A DNA stretch of 64,000 bases from Voacanga thouarsii (taxonomy: Eukaryota; Streptophyta; Magnoliopsida; Gentianales; Apocynaceae). Below are positions 45,712 through 55,711 of the stretch, piece after piece. Under the pieces are notes generated by a model, which worked only from the letters and a program-made list of their open reading frames with translations, ran no database searches and had not been told where the DNA came from. The first letter of the stretch is position 1. Every line of letters starts with the position of its first letter. Location: the NCBI GenBank assembly GCA_026120185.1, contig JANUWF010001273.1, positions 992,001-1,056,000 on the forward strand. The letters run 5' to 3'. The position numbers and the translations under genes are program-made.

Positions 45712-45934
45712 TTTGATAGGGGCTAATTTCATCAATATTTTCCTGGTTATTTGAGGATATTTTGTGATACATTTGATGCAATCACTAGGCACATTCATTC
45801 ATATTTGATAATTCACCCTTGGAAAGGTAATTTGTTTTTTTATTGCAAAAAAAGGGAAAAAACAAAGAAAAATCTCGTCGCCGTCTAGTGCATGGCAGGC
45901 GCCGGCCCCAATTTGGAAAATCTGGGATTTGCGG
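45712..45934 (+). repeat. Athila-type LTR, 5' tip fragment, plus strand
   Basis: TTTGATAGGGGCTAATTTCATC... matches the start of the Athila LTRs and includes ATTCACCCTTGGAAAGG, then a GC-richer GTGCATGGCAGGCGCCGGC block. The same kind of block (CTGGCGCCAGGT) is in the minus-strand LTRs near 20610. It is cut at 45935 by the Tekay 5' LTR. The remainder of this LTR was not recognised on the far side of Tekay. Confidence 0.65.
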
Positions 45935-46180
45935 TGTGAAACTCCAGTCAAAACCAACCTTAGAGTACGGGGGTTGGGATGCATATCATACTTTATTTCA
46001 TGATTAAATATGTTTTCATATGATTTTATGTGCTTTGGATTTGAGTTTTATTGTTTTGAAATCTTGTTGGTGAGTATTGTGAGAGAGGGGCAAAACGGTA
46101 ATTTTTTCCCGAGGTAAAAATTGGGAGATAGCTTGTGGAAGGAATAGGAAATAATTTTATAGTAAAAATAGCAACAAGAG

Positions 46181-46240
46181 TGGTTGTGTTTTAGTGGTCA
46201 GAGCCTTAGAATTAATTCTTGAGGTCTTGGGTTCGAATTT
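46181..46240 (+). repeat. tRNA-like A/B box pair (possible SINE head) in Tekay 5' LTR
   Basis: A-box-like TTTTAGTGGTCAGAG at 46189-46203 and B-box-like GGTTCGAATTT at 46230-46240, spaced as in tRNA genes. The 3' LTR has the same pair (GGTTTAGTGGTTAGAG and CGTTCAAATTCC, about 55956-56018). The A part is closer to consensus in the 3' LTR and the B part is closer in the 5' LTR. No cloverleaf is claimed. It could be a captured SINE or tRNA relic. Confidence 0.45.
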
Positions 46241-47872
46241 CATCATAGAAGCTTTAGTTTGATTAAAATTTTATTTTTACTTAGGGAGGATTAGTTTCGG
46301 CCTTAAGGCCTAGAGCAAGGTGGTGATAATGACCTAGGAGAGACATGTTAGGAGAATTCTCATTTCACTCATTTGCTCTACTCGAAATTTTTAAAGGGAA
46401 TTCATTTTCCCTTGATCTTTAGTTTTTCCTAATTTTCAACTCCTTAGTTTGATCAAGGTGTTCTATCCTTTTTCTTTCCAGAAATTTCAGTAAAGTGCTG
46501 AGGTCTTTTAGGATCAAAATGTCTTGGTAAAAGACTTCTTATGGCCTGGAAAATATGGAAGAGTTGTGGGAAATTCCAAGAGGAAAATCCCTCTAGTAAG
46601 CTTGCCGAAATTTCACTCCATAGCTAGTTCACCTTCCTTCTTGGAATGAGCTGAAATTTTCCAGCTTGTGTACCTTCAAAATGTCGAACATCTTAGCTAA
46701 CATTCCCTTCCAAACACTGCCAGAAAAATGGACTTAAGTTCATCTTGAAACATGAATTAATTCTGCCATTTTCGGACTGCTCAAGAGCTGTACAAAACCA
46801 GTGAAAATCCTGGGCAAGATCGCTACTTTGAGAGTCCAAAATTATGCTGTTTTCTTCCAGATTTTGTGCAGTACCTTAGCCATGTTTTTCCTCCATGAAG
46901 AAGGATGGAAACCAGCCTTGAATACCCCTGAAACACCCCTTCCAGCTAGCTGCAAATTGGCTGGAAGTGGTAGCCGAAAGTCTGCCCAGAAATTTCGGTG
47001 CAGCGAAATTTTTGTGCAGGAAAATTTTCCAGCCTGTTTCCTATTTCTCCTCCGGCCGAAAACACCAACCTACTTCTGTCAAAACCTCCCTTAAACCACC
47101 ATTAACAGAGCTCCAATGGTTCCCCTGAGCTTCTGGACGAAAGGCAGCAATGGCTGTCCGAAAATCTCTCCAACAAATCCCTGCAATTTAGCTTGATTGG
47201 TTTCTAAAATTTCAGCCATCTTGTTTAGCAACTTTCCATAAAATCTTACACCATTGACCAGGCATCTTCATCACCATTTTGCACCTTAGTTTCGGCCATC
47301 ATTAGCCTCATTGAACCAGCTTTAATTCTTCAGAAAAGATGCACATTCAGTCGGCCATAGGAGACTTCAAAGCTGTCCAAATAATCAAGATATTCTTAGA
47401 ATATCTAGTTTCCAAATTCTCTTCCTAAAAATATTCTTCAAGGATTGTAACAACTAACCTTTCCTTTCCCTTCCAAATCAGAGAAACCATTCCCTAAACC
47501 CTACAGAATTTCGGCAGCCCTAATTCCACAGAAATTCAACAGCTCTCCCAACCTCCCTCTCTCGATTTTCTCTAGCCACCAAGAACACACACACTACACC
47601 CAGAACACCTACTACCTTCTTTCACCTAATACACCTTCAAACCACTTCAAACCCTCACGAAAATCTCCAGATTTGATCTACTCTTTACTGTGAATCCATC
47701 AACACCATTATTAACATCAAACTCCACAAATCATGTTACTACTTTGGATCAAAACCAGAAATTTTTGTGAAGGTCAAGAATATCTTCAAGGCAAATTTAC
47801 TCTATCAACTTCGTCTTCTTCAAACTTGATCTCCAATGAGAACTTATGTGAATGAACATACTAATGATCTCT

Positions 47873-47876
<4 letters not shown>

Positions 47877-47913
<37 letters not shown>
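47877..47913. repeat. (CT)n microsatellite
   Basis: A pure CT run of about 18 units in the Tekay 5' LTR. The frames on both strands through it (RERERE and SLSLSL) are products of the repeat. Confidence 0.95.
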
Positions 47914-47915
<2 letters not shown>

Positions 47916-50234
47916 GGCCCGAAATTCCCTCTCTTGGCCGAATGGTCTCTTTTTCCATGACCATGCTTTCGCCACCTCTCTTGGACAAGATTAGCCATCT
48001 AGGAGTTGAGATCTACTCTAAACTCTTTCAAAGCTTTCATCAACCAAGTAAGTACCTTCAATCCTTCTTTTAAACTCTAGAATAATGTCTCTAGGATGAT
48101 GTTGTTACAAGGTGGATGGTGGTAGGATTTGAGTATATATTTATTGTAGAGATTGAAGCATGAGCAACTGTATGATTGTGAAGAAGATGGGATTTATGCA
48201 TGAAAGGTTTATCTTGGTTGATTGTATGTTGATTTGTGGTTTGATGCATGTCATAGGTAGTATTTGTGATAAAGTATGCTAGAGATTATGCCACCTTTGG
48301 CGTATAGGAGTTATATGCATGACTAGAATATTGAAGCCATGATCATGTTTATGCTAGTAAAGGTTAAATCATATCTTAATAAATTTAGATCTATGCCTAT
48401 ATGCAAGATTTGGATGATTTAATGAATTGAAGGATTGTGTATGTTCTTGATTGAGGATGGCTATAGAAATTTGATCATGATCTAGTTGTCCCTAAAACTA
48501 ATTTTCACTTTATGCATAAAATACTCAATAAAATAATAGTGCTAGTATTTTTTGAAAAACCCTAGGAAGGGTAGATTTGGAATTATTATATATATAAATG
48601 ATATTTTAGTCAAATAAATAACAATTTTGATAGAAAATAAAATAAATAAATATTATTTAAAATAAAGAGATCAATTAAAGCTTTATGAGAATGATTCATA
48701 ATTAGTAAAATATTTACTAAATCAAAACCCTTAAGGATTTACTTATTATTTTCCAAGAAAGGCTTATTGAAATTAATCTCAACTAGTTTTAGCTATCAAT
48801 TATTTTCTAATAACTAAACTATCATTAAATCACTATTGTACCTAGTACCATCTATGACTCTTTGATCAAATAAACTCTAAATCTTTCCTAACAAGGACTA
48901 AACTTTCAACCTATTAGAATTTATTTCCCAAACCATTAATTATTTTAAATAACAAATTAAACTTAGCTTATAAACCTAATTAGTTGTTATTTTATCTTAA
49001 AGCTTGGGACACTAGGATCATAGTAGTAGTGAATTGAATTGATTTAAAATTGAGGAAGTGGTTTGTGACTTGAAATTGATTAAGATTTGTATTTACCATG
49101 TGGGGTTAGATCAGCTGTTCGAGACCTTGTTGTTGTGAGCAAGAATCAGGTAAGCTCCTGCATAAAACCTATCGATGTGAAAGTATTTTCCTTATGGCAA
49201 GCTAAATGTGGAGTGTATGGACACTCGTTTATCTGAAGGCAATTGAGGGTTGAATTTGCTCTTTTTTTCCAACACTTAAATTATTTAAAAGTTACTGAGC
49301 AGATTTTCCAAACTTAAAACTCTTTCTAAAATTGATTGTTCCCAAAACTTTGGAAACCCTCAAATTACTATTTTCATGAAGAGCAATGCTTTGTTCATTT
49401 TATCCCAAGTGGAAAACATCGTTGAGTACTCCATAAGGGTGGACTACTAGGACTAGGTTTTGAAGGGGTAGGGTAAGTCTCTTAGTAGGTGGCCACTTCT
49501 GAGGGGTGAGTCCTTCCCGGATAAGATGTCAGTCCAGTGAGTCGTGCTGGTCCGAGCTAGCAGTTTGTTTTCAGTCAAGTGACTGTGTTTTACCGGAATG
49601 GACACCCGGTTATTGTTTGAGTATAGAAAAGGAAGTGTATCTTCCCCAGTAGGACGATCACCTACTTTTGTCAGTCTGCACAAAGTGTCGGCATTCTGAC
49701 TGGTTATGGGGCCCAACGTGTGGTAACCCATATCCCTTTCTTTCGAGTGGTTGATTTCATTACTTATGTACGGCTAGATAAGCCAAAACGCCACTCTTGC
49801 TTTGACTAATGTTTGATGCTTGCCATTATTTCTCTTGTAAAGGTTTCACACTTTGCATCCATGAACTGGTTTCAATAAACACCCAAAGCACACACAGACT
49901 TACTGAGATTTCTATCTCATCACCTTTTCATCATGATTTTAGGATGATCCTGCTGTGGAGTTGAGTGGCTAGTAACATCTGCTTTGGAAGAGAATGTGTC
50001 TTTTGATTTTATGTATTGCTTTGGGGAGACGAGAGTGGATAGTTTTATTTATGGTTTTGTTTTGGAATTTCATGGATTTACTCTTGGAGTATATTGGGTT
50101 GTAATAAATTTTTAAGTTAAGTATTTTTTTATTTCAACAATTTTATTTATGTGACGTAGTTATAAACGCCCCTTGTCCTTTAGACGGGGCGACATCCCCG
50201 GCCCTGGCGGGCCTAGGCTTCGGGGTGTTACAAG

Positions 50235-50247
50235 TGGTATCAGAGAC
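50235..50247 (+). promoter_or_regulatory. Tekay primer binding site (initiator-Met)
   Basis: TGGTATCAGAGAC begins two bases after the LTR. It is nearly identical to the plant initiator-Met site TGGTATCAGAGCC and is the best preserved primer site in the window. Confidence 0.9.
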
Positions 50248-50330
50248 TAGGTTATAGGCAAATATTGATGATTTGTGATTTATTTATTTAAGTTTAAATC
50301 TTATCTAACCTATCTTGTTGATGCTGTAGG

Positions 50331-50840
50331 ATGGTTAGACTGCTTAGGACAGCAAGGAAAGGGCAGCAGTGGCACCCGCCTTACTATCTAGACCAGGAGG
50401 ACCTTCCTGTTCCCCAACCTACCCCTCAGCCAGTTGTCCCTATAGAGGATAACAATGATGTCGAGGTTATCCCTATGGAGGATAGCAGTGATAATGAGTT
50501 TGACCATATGGAGGATAGCAGTGAGGACGAGGTCCAAATCCTAGAGCCACCTCCAATCCCGGTGATAGATGATGTGATGATAGTGGAGCCTGAACCCCAC
50601 CCTCCTAATCCCGAAGTGTATTTAGCAGCAGCTAGTGATGACCCAGGGGAGATAAACTATGAGTCTCCACCCAGGCCTTCTTTCATTCCTTTCTTCAGCT
50701 GAGTTGAGGCCGGAGAGAGTTCTAGGCACCCTGGGAAGGAGCCAATGGAGGGATTTGCTAGCGGGGATGGAGTAGATTTTTCTAAGAACACTGGGGGTTG
50801 GTTGTATGAGGCTGATGATGAGGGTTCGGATGAGGATTAG
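50331..50840 (+). CDS. Acidic Pro/Glu-rich ORF between primer site and gag of Tekay (unknown function)
   Basis: The open frame 50331-50702 (123 aa) starts MVRLLRTARKGQQWHPPYYL. It becomes strongly acidic with a tandem motif MEDSSDNEFDH/MEDSSEDEV, then Pro-rich. After one TGA at 50700-50702 the same frame runs on to a TAG at 50838-50840 (GKEPMEGFASGDG, ending EADDEGSDED), so the original product was perhaps ~169 aa. It is about 260 bp upstream of gag and in a different context from the capsid. I do not recognise a domain. A basic start plus acidic body could suggest a chromatin- or RNA-associated accessory protein, but that is a guess. It could also be chance or leader-encoded. Confidence 0.5.
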
Positions 50841-51099
50841 AGAACTAAGAGTTATTTTGTTTTAGATGGATATTTATTTGTTGTCTTTCGAGAACTAGTA
50901 TGTCAAAGATTTTCAATTTTATGTTCCATTCACAACTTTGGATTTATGCAAGTCAATTTTTGAAATCAAAATTTTTGAGCAATCCTTTAAATAAGTTGCA
51001 TCTGACTTCTTTCTACTCATACTTGGCTATGTATGCTTGCGCCACTAAAATAATTTGATACTTGAGTGCATACATTTAACATCTGGGGTATGGTATAGA
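50841..51099 (+). other. Tekay spacer between acidic ORF and gag
   Basis: About 260 bp, T-rich, no ORF of note. It could be a leader or a 3' UTR of the acidic ORF. Confidence 0.5.
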
Positions 51100-52170
51100 A
51101 TGGCACCCAAGAGACATGCAGCTTCTTCAGCCAGAAGGATTCCGGAAGTAGGCCGGGTAGCACCGGAAGTTGAAACCAAACAGATGCAATCACCCCATCA
51201 GGGTAATGGACAAAGTGATCCCGAGATGGGCATGGGGTCTGATTCCCCAGTAGATGTGTCAATGGGCCAGGCACTCAATAAAGTGGTCGAGATTCTTCAG
51301 ACGCTGACCGAGCGAAGGCACCCTAGAGGGGAAGACGAGGCATTGGAGAAATTCTTAAAGTTCCAACCGCCCATCTTTATAGGTGAAGCTGAGCAAGGCC
51401 AGAAGGCCAAGCAATGGGTCGAACAAATAGAAGACATTTTCGCAATGCTCCAGTATTCGGAAGAGCGGATGGTTAAGTTTACAGCTTTTCGATTGAGAGG
51501 GCCAGCTCGAGCATGGTAGCAGCGGGTCCAAGAGGACTGGGTGATGGATGAGCAAGAATGGTCGTGGTCCAACTTCGTTGAAGCCTTCAGGGCTGAGTAC
51601 ATCCCTCAGTGTATTGTGGAGAAGCGGGAGGACGAATTTCAGAATCTGAAGCAGGGGAGCATGTTAGTGGCTCAATACGTAGCGCAATTCACGCAATTGT
51701 CGAAGTACTGCCGAAGGTTGGTCGACACCGAGCAGAACAGGACGAGGCAGTTCGTTAAGGGGCTGAGACCGGATCTAAGGAGGGCATTGGCACCTGCTCC
51801 ACCGACAACTTATTCGGGGGCTATGGATGCAGCTACTCGCACGGAGAACGAGGACCGCAGCAAGATGGCGGCCAAGCTTTTCCAGCTTCCAAGGCAGCAG
51901 CAGGGACATTTCTCGAGGCCGCAACTTCACAAGCGCCCTGCTAACCAGCAATAGCAGAACCGGGGAAAGCAAGCCCGGACAGCACCAGTTGGACCTGCGC
52001 CAAACCTCCCGACATGCAGGCAGTGTGGGAAGAAAGGCCACACTGAGAGAAATTGCTGGTCCAAGGGTGGAGATAGAAAGTGCTACCACTGTGGTGACCC
52101 GAACCACCTGAGGAATAGCTGCCCCAAGTTGCACCGGGTCGGGCAAGGAAACCCGGCTTAGAACCCGGGT
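51100..52170 (+). pseudogene. Tekay gag with two zinc knuckles, broken
   Basis: The start ATG at 51100 (MAPKRHAASSARRIPE) is chosen because upstream residues in the frame look like leader. The Retrotrans_gag core includes FLKFQPPIFIGEAEQ, QWVEQIEDIFAMLQYSEE, FTAFRLRGPARAW and SNFVEAFRAEYIPQC. It ends with knuckles CRQCGKKGHTERNC (52015-52056) and CYHCGDPNHLRNSC (52081-52122), ligands intact. Stops at 51517-51519 (expected Trp), 51952-51954 (expected Gln) and near 52158 are each one transition from a sense codon. A frameshift lies between gag and protease (about 52160-52300). Confidence 0.92.
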
Positions 52171-52299
52171 CCCAACCGAGCCAACGCCACTGGAGCATCC
52201 AGAGTGGAGCATCGAAGCCGCAAGTGAAGGCCAAGGTATTCGCTCTCAACAGAGAGGAAGTTGGGGCTGATGCAGCGGTGGTAGAAGGTACGTTCACTA

Positions 52300-52780
52300 T
52301 TTAAGGACATTCCATTAATGCTTTGATTGATCCTGGCTCTACTCATTCCTATATAAACAAGTTGTGTGCATATCATTTGGGATGAGATGGAGTGGAGCTA
52401 CCTTTCATTTTAGAGGTAAGCACACATTTGGGGAAAATGGTGCAAGCGGATCGGTTTGTGAGGGATTGTAAGATTAAGGTGGGGAGAGAAAATCTGGAGG
52501 GAGATTTGATTGTGTTAGACATTGAGGATTATGACTTGATTTTGGGGATAGACTGGTTAGCCAAGCATGGGGCTAGAGTAGACTATAAAAATAAGTCAGT
52601 TCAGTTCGTCAGGCCAGGTTATGATGTGTTAGAATTTAATGGCAAAAGAGTGAAAGAGCTAAAGTACTTGATTGCTGGGGCTAAGGCCCGGAGGTTGTTA
52701 AGGCAAGGATGTCAGGGTTATCTGGCTTACGTGATGAACAAGCCTAAGGACCAGTGTACTCTGGAGGACACAGAAGTGGT
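52300..52780 (+). pseudogene. Tekay protease, broken
   Basis: The active-site block ALIDPGSTHSYIN has its Asp at 52329, followed by a stop at about 52384 (LG*DG). After it the frame is open from 52392: [39 protein letters not shown] and [13 protein letters not shown]. This is a pepsin-like retroviral-type protease of the usual gypsy size. It is in the same frame as RT, and is shifted relative to gag. Confidence 0.9.
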
Positions 52781-53620
52781 AAAGGATTTTCCCGATGTAT
52801 TCCCAGCGGAGCTTGATTCTCTACCTCCTGGCCGAGACGTGGAATTCACAATAGACTTAGTTCCCGGAACAGAACCAGTATCGCGGACTCCATACAGGAT
52901 GGCACCGGCAGATTTGAAAGAGTTGAAAGAGCAGTTGGAGGAGTTAGTAGGACAAGGCTATATCAGACCGAGCACGTCGCCCTGGGGAGCGCTTGTGCTA
53001 TTTGTAAAGAAGAAACACGGGACCTTGAGGCTATGCATCGACTACCGAGGGCTGAACAATTTAACGATTAAGAACAAGTACCCCCTCCCACTAATTGACG
53101 AGTTGTTTGATCAGCTGCAAGGATCCAGTTGCTATTGCAAGTTGGATCTGAGGCAAGGTTACTACCAGGTGCGGATAAGAGAAGACGATATTCCCAAGAC
53201 AGCCTTTAACACCAGCGATGGACATTACGAGTCCGTGGTGATGCTGTTTGGGGTAACTAACGCTCCAGCAGTGTTCATGGACCTAATGCACCGAGTATTC
53301 TGACCCTATCTGGATAAGTTTGTGTTGGTCTTCATCGACGATATTTTGATCTACTCCAAGAGTCCGGAGGAGCATGCGGGGCATCTGAGGCTCGTGTTGG
53401 AGAAATTGCGGGAGCACAAGCTGTATGCCAAATTCAGCAAGTGCGAATTCTGGCTAGACAGTGTGGCATTCCTTGGCCATGTGGTGACCAAGGAAGGAAT
53501 CAAGGTAGATCTGGCAAAGGTCGAGGCGGTATCAGACTGGAAGCAGCCGGAGAATATTACTGAGATCCGGAGTTTCTTGGGATTGGCCGGATACTACTGA
53601 AGATTTATCAAGGGATTCTC
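52781..53620 (+). pseudogene. Tekay reverse transcriptase, broken by stops only
   Basis: Blocks in order: [91 protein letters not shown] and [36 protein letters not shown] comes next, then [12 protein letters not shown] with FIDD at 53331-53342 (catalytic pair present). The thumb ends [18 protein letters not shown]. Stops at 53301-53303 and 53598-53600 both stand where Arg (CGA) is usual, a single C to T change. No frameshift is needed. The MPFGLTNAP motif is MLFGVTNAP here. Confidence 0.95.
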
Positions 53621-54240
53621 GATGCTCGCATCGCCAATGACCCATTTGTTAAGGAAGGATGTTCCGTTTGTGTGGAACGAAAAATGCAAGAAAAGTTTCC
53701 AAGAATTAAAGAAGAGACTGATGACAACACCGGTATTAAGTCTACCGGAGGAAGGCAAACCTTAGGCGCTATACACCGATGCTTCGAAAGAAGGATTGGG
53801 AGCGGTGTTGATGCAAGAGAGGAAAGTAATTACTTATGCTTCTCGGAAGCTAAGACCCTATGAAGTGATCTACCCCACTCACGATTTGGAGCTGGCAGCT
53901 ATAGTGTTCGCCCTAGAGAAATGGCAACACTACTTGTATGGAGCCGAGTCCGAGGTGTTCACCGATCATAAGAGTCTGAAGTATATCTTCACTTAGAAGG
54001 ATTTGAACTTAAGGCAATGAAGGTGGATGGAATTCTTGGAGGAATACCATTGCCCGATCAACTACCATTCCGGGAAGGCCAACGTTGTGGCAGACGCCCT
54101 AAGCAGAAAAGTTGGAATGGCTAGACTGAAGGTGCAAGAGATGCAAGTAGTTCAGGATGTATTGGACAGAAGGGTGGAGGTACAAGACAAAAGAATCATC
54201 ATCAACAATTTGAAATTGGTGCCAGATTTGAAGTAAGAAA
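53621..54240 (+). pseudogene. Tekay RNase H, broken
   Basis: VPFVWNEKCKKSFQELKKRL and [19 protein letters not shown] hold the first catalytic Asp. [40 protein letters not shown] and the block [12 protein letters not shown] follow. DLELAAIV has the catalytic Glu, and YTDAS and FTDHK the Asp pair. Stops at about 53764, 53994-53996 (expected Gln), 54018-54020 (expected Arg) and 54234. The same frame as RT continues throughout. [16 protein letters not shown] ends the domain. Confidence 0.92.
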
Positions 54241-55665
54241 TAGTGGAAGCTCAGTGAAGCAATGCTGAGTTTCAAATTTTCAAGGATAAGGAACTTAAGC
54301 GACCGGTCAGCGAATTTCGTCATGATGAGGCAGGAACTCTTCATTTCAAAGACTGATTGTATGTACCCGGGGAGCAGCAATTAAAGGACTGAATTTTAGA
54401 GGAGGCGCACAAGAGCAAGTACGCCATTCATCCGGGAGAGGTCAAGATGTATCAGGATTTGAAGAGAGCATACTGGTGGCCTGGAATGAAGCGAGATGTG
54501 TTCAAGTACGTCTCGACATGTCTTACCTGTCAGAAAGTTAAATCGGAGCATAAGAAGTCAGCAGGACTATTACAGCCATTGCCAGTGCCAGTGCCGGAAT
54601 AGAAATGGGAGGAGGTGACTATGGATTTCGTCACCGGGCTTCCCATGTCAAAGACCCAGAAGGACGCCATATGGGTGGTGGTGGATCGACTGACCAAGTC
54701 GGCCCACTTCATCCCGGTAAATGTGAGGGATTCCATGGAGAAGCTGGCTCAGACATATGTTCGAGAAGTAGTCTGACTTCATGGAGTACCTTCGAGCATT
54801 GTGTCAGATCAAGACCCGAGGTTTACTTCTCGTTTTTTGAGAAAATTCCAGGAGGCAATGGGATCGAATTTGAAATTCAGTACTACGATGCATCCGCAGA
54901 CCGATGGGCAATTAGAAAGGGTGATCCAAATATTGGAAGATATGTTGAGAGCCTGTGTCCTGGATTTCGGGGATAAGTGGATCGAGTGTGTACCGTATGC
55001 CAAGCTATCTTATAACAACAGCTATCAGGGCTCGATTGGGATGGCACCGTACGAGGCTTTGTATGGGCGCAAGTGTTAAGTACCATTGTGTTAGAGTTGG
55101 ACGGAAGATGGTCATATGAGCAAAACCAGAGAGGTCTGTGTCCAAGAAATGTTGGATAAAGTGAAACTGATTCGGGAAAGGTTAAAGGCGGCTCAGAGCT
55201 GGCAAAAGAGCTATGCGGACAATCGGAAAAGGGATCTACAATTTCAAGTTGGGGATCGTGTATTTTTTAAGCTGACACCGAATAGGGGAATTTTGAAGCA
55301 TCCAAAGGGCGGAAAGTTGAATCCGAGATATTTGGGGCTGTTTTTTATTAATGAAAGGATTGGACCGGTAGCTTACCGATTAGACCTGCCGGATGGGTTG
55401 ACGGGTATCCACGATGTGTTCCATATGTAGTAGTTGAAGAAGTATAATGCGGATCCCGGTCATATATTGAATGATGAACTGTTGGTGTTGCAACCAGACT
55501 TAAGCTACGTGGAGAAACCTGTGCGGATATTGGACCGCAGTGTCAAGACCATAAGGAATAAGCAAATACCGATGGTTAAGATTCAGTGGGAGCACCATGG
55601 CACGTAGGGATGCCACATGGGAATCAGAAGAATGGGTAAAGCGGAAGTATCCCGAGCTGAAATAG
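54241..55665 (+). pseudogene. Tekay integrase with C-terminal chromodomain, broken
   Basis: Zinc-finger domain [20 protein letters not shown] with CLTCQ (about 54430-54540). Catalytic triad: Asp 54624-54626 (TMDFVTGLP), Asp 54807-54809 (VSDQDPRF), Glu 54915-54917 (GQLERVIQ). The C-terminal part has VGDRVFFKLTP and GLFFINERIGPVAYRLDLPD. Finally a chromodomain-like tail (ILDRSVKTIRNKQIPMVKIQ, WEHH) reaches about 55665 after a small frameshift near 55600. The tail would target insertion to particular histone marks in related elements. About eight stops, most at expected Arg, Trp or Gln codons. Confidence 0.92.
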
Positions 55666-55695
55666 AGGTATGCTTGAATTTCGGGACGAAATTCT

Positions 55696-55711
55696 TCTAA
55701 GGAGGGGAGGA
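55696..55711 (+). promoter_or_regulatory. Tekay polypurine tract
   Basis: TAAGGAGGGGAGGA immediately precedes the 3' LTR start TGTGAAACC at 55712. Strong match to an LTR-element plus-strand primer. Confidence 0.9.

Larger units (their letters stand above)
45935..50232 (+). repeat. Tekay 5' LTR (4.3 kb)
   Basis: Starts TGTGAAACTCCAGTC and ends GGGGTGTTACA, directly before the primer site. It carries a tRNA-like pair of boxes at 46188-46240, a (CT)n run at 47877-47913 and a GC-rich 3' end (GGGGCGACATCCCCGG). From 46604 on it has no counterpart in the 3' LTR apart from loosely similar motifs near its end (GGGGCGACA, GGGGTGTTACA). No real gene lies inside; the 97-aa frame at 46801-47094 and the 92-aa minus frame at 49453-49731 are unsupported. 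Confidence 0.8.

Noticed and set aside
46181..46240. A complete tRNA gene
   Set aside because: Only boxes A and B are apparent; acceptor and anticodon stems could not be paired, so it is listed only as tRNA-like.
46801..47094. 97-aa ORF in the Tekay 5' LTR
   Set aside because: Lies in an LTR, no domain or repeat, and not conserved in the other LTR.
47797..48073. RERERE / SLSLSL proteins
   Set aside because: Generated by the (CT)n microsatellite.
49453..49731. 92-aa minus-strand ORF in GC-richer Tekay LTR sequence
   Set aside because: LTR sequence; no homologous frame or domain.
51775..52376. Minus-strand ORFs of 72-145 aa over Tekay gag
   Set aside because: Shadows of the GC-rich gag coding strand; motifs are read on the plus strand.
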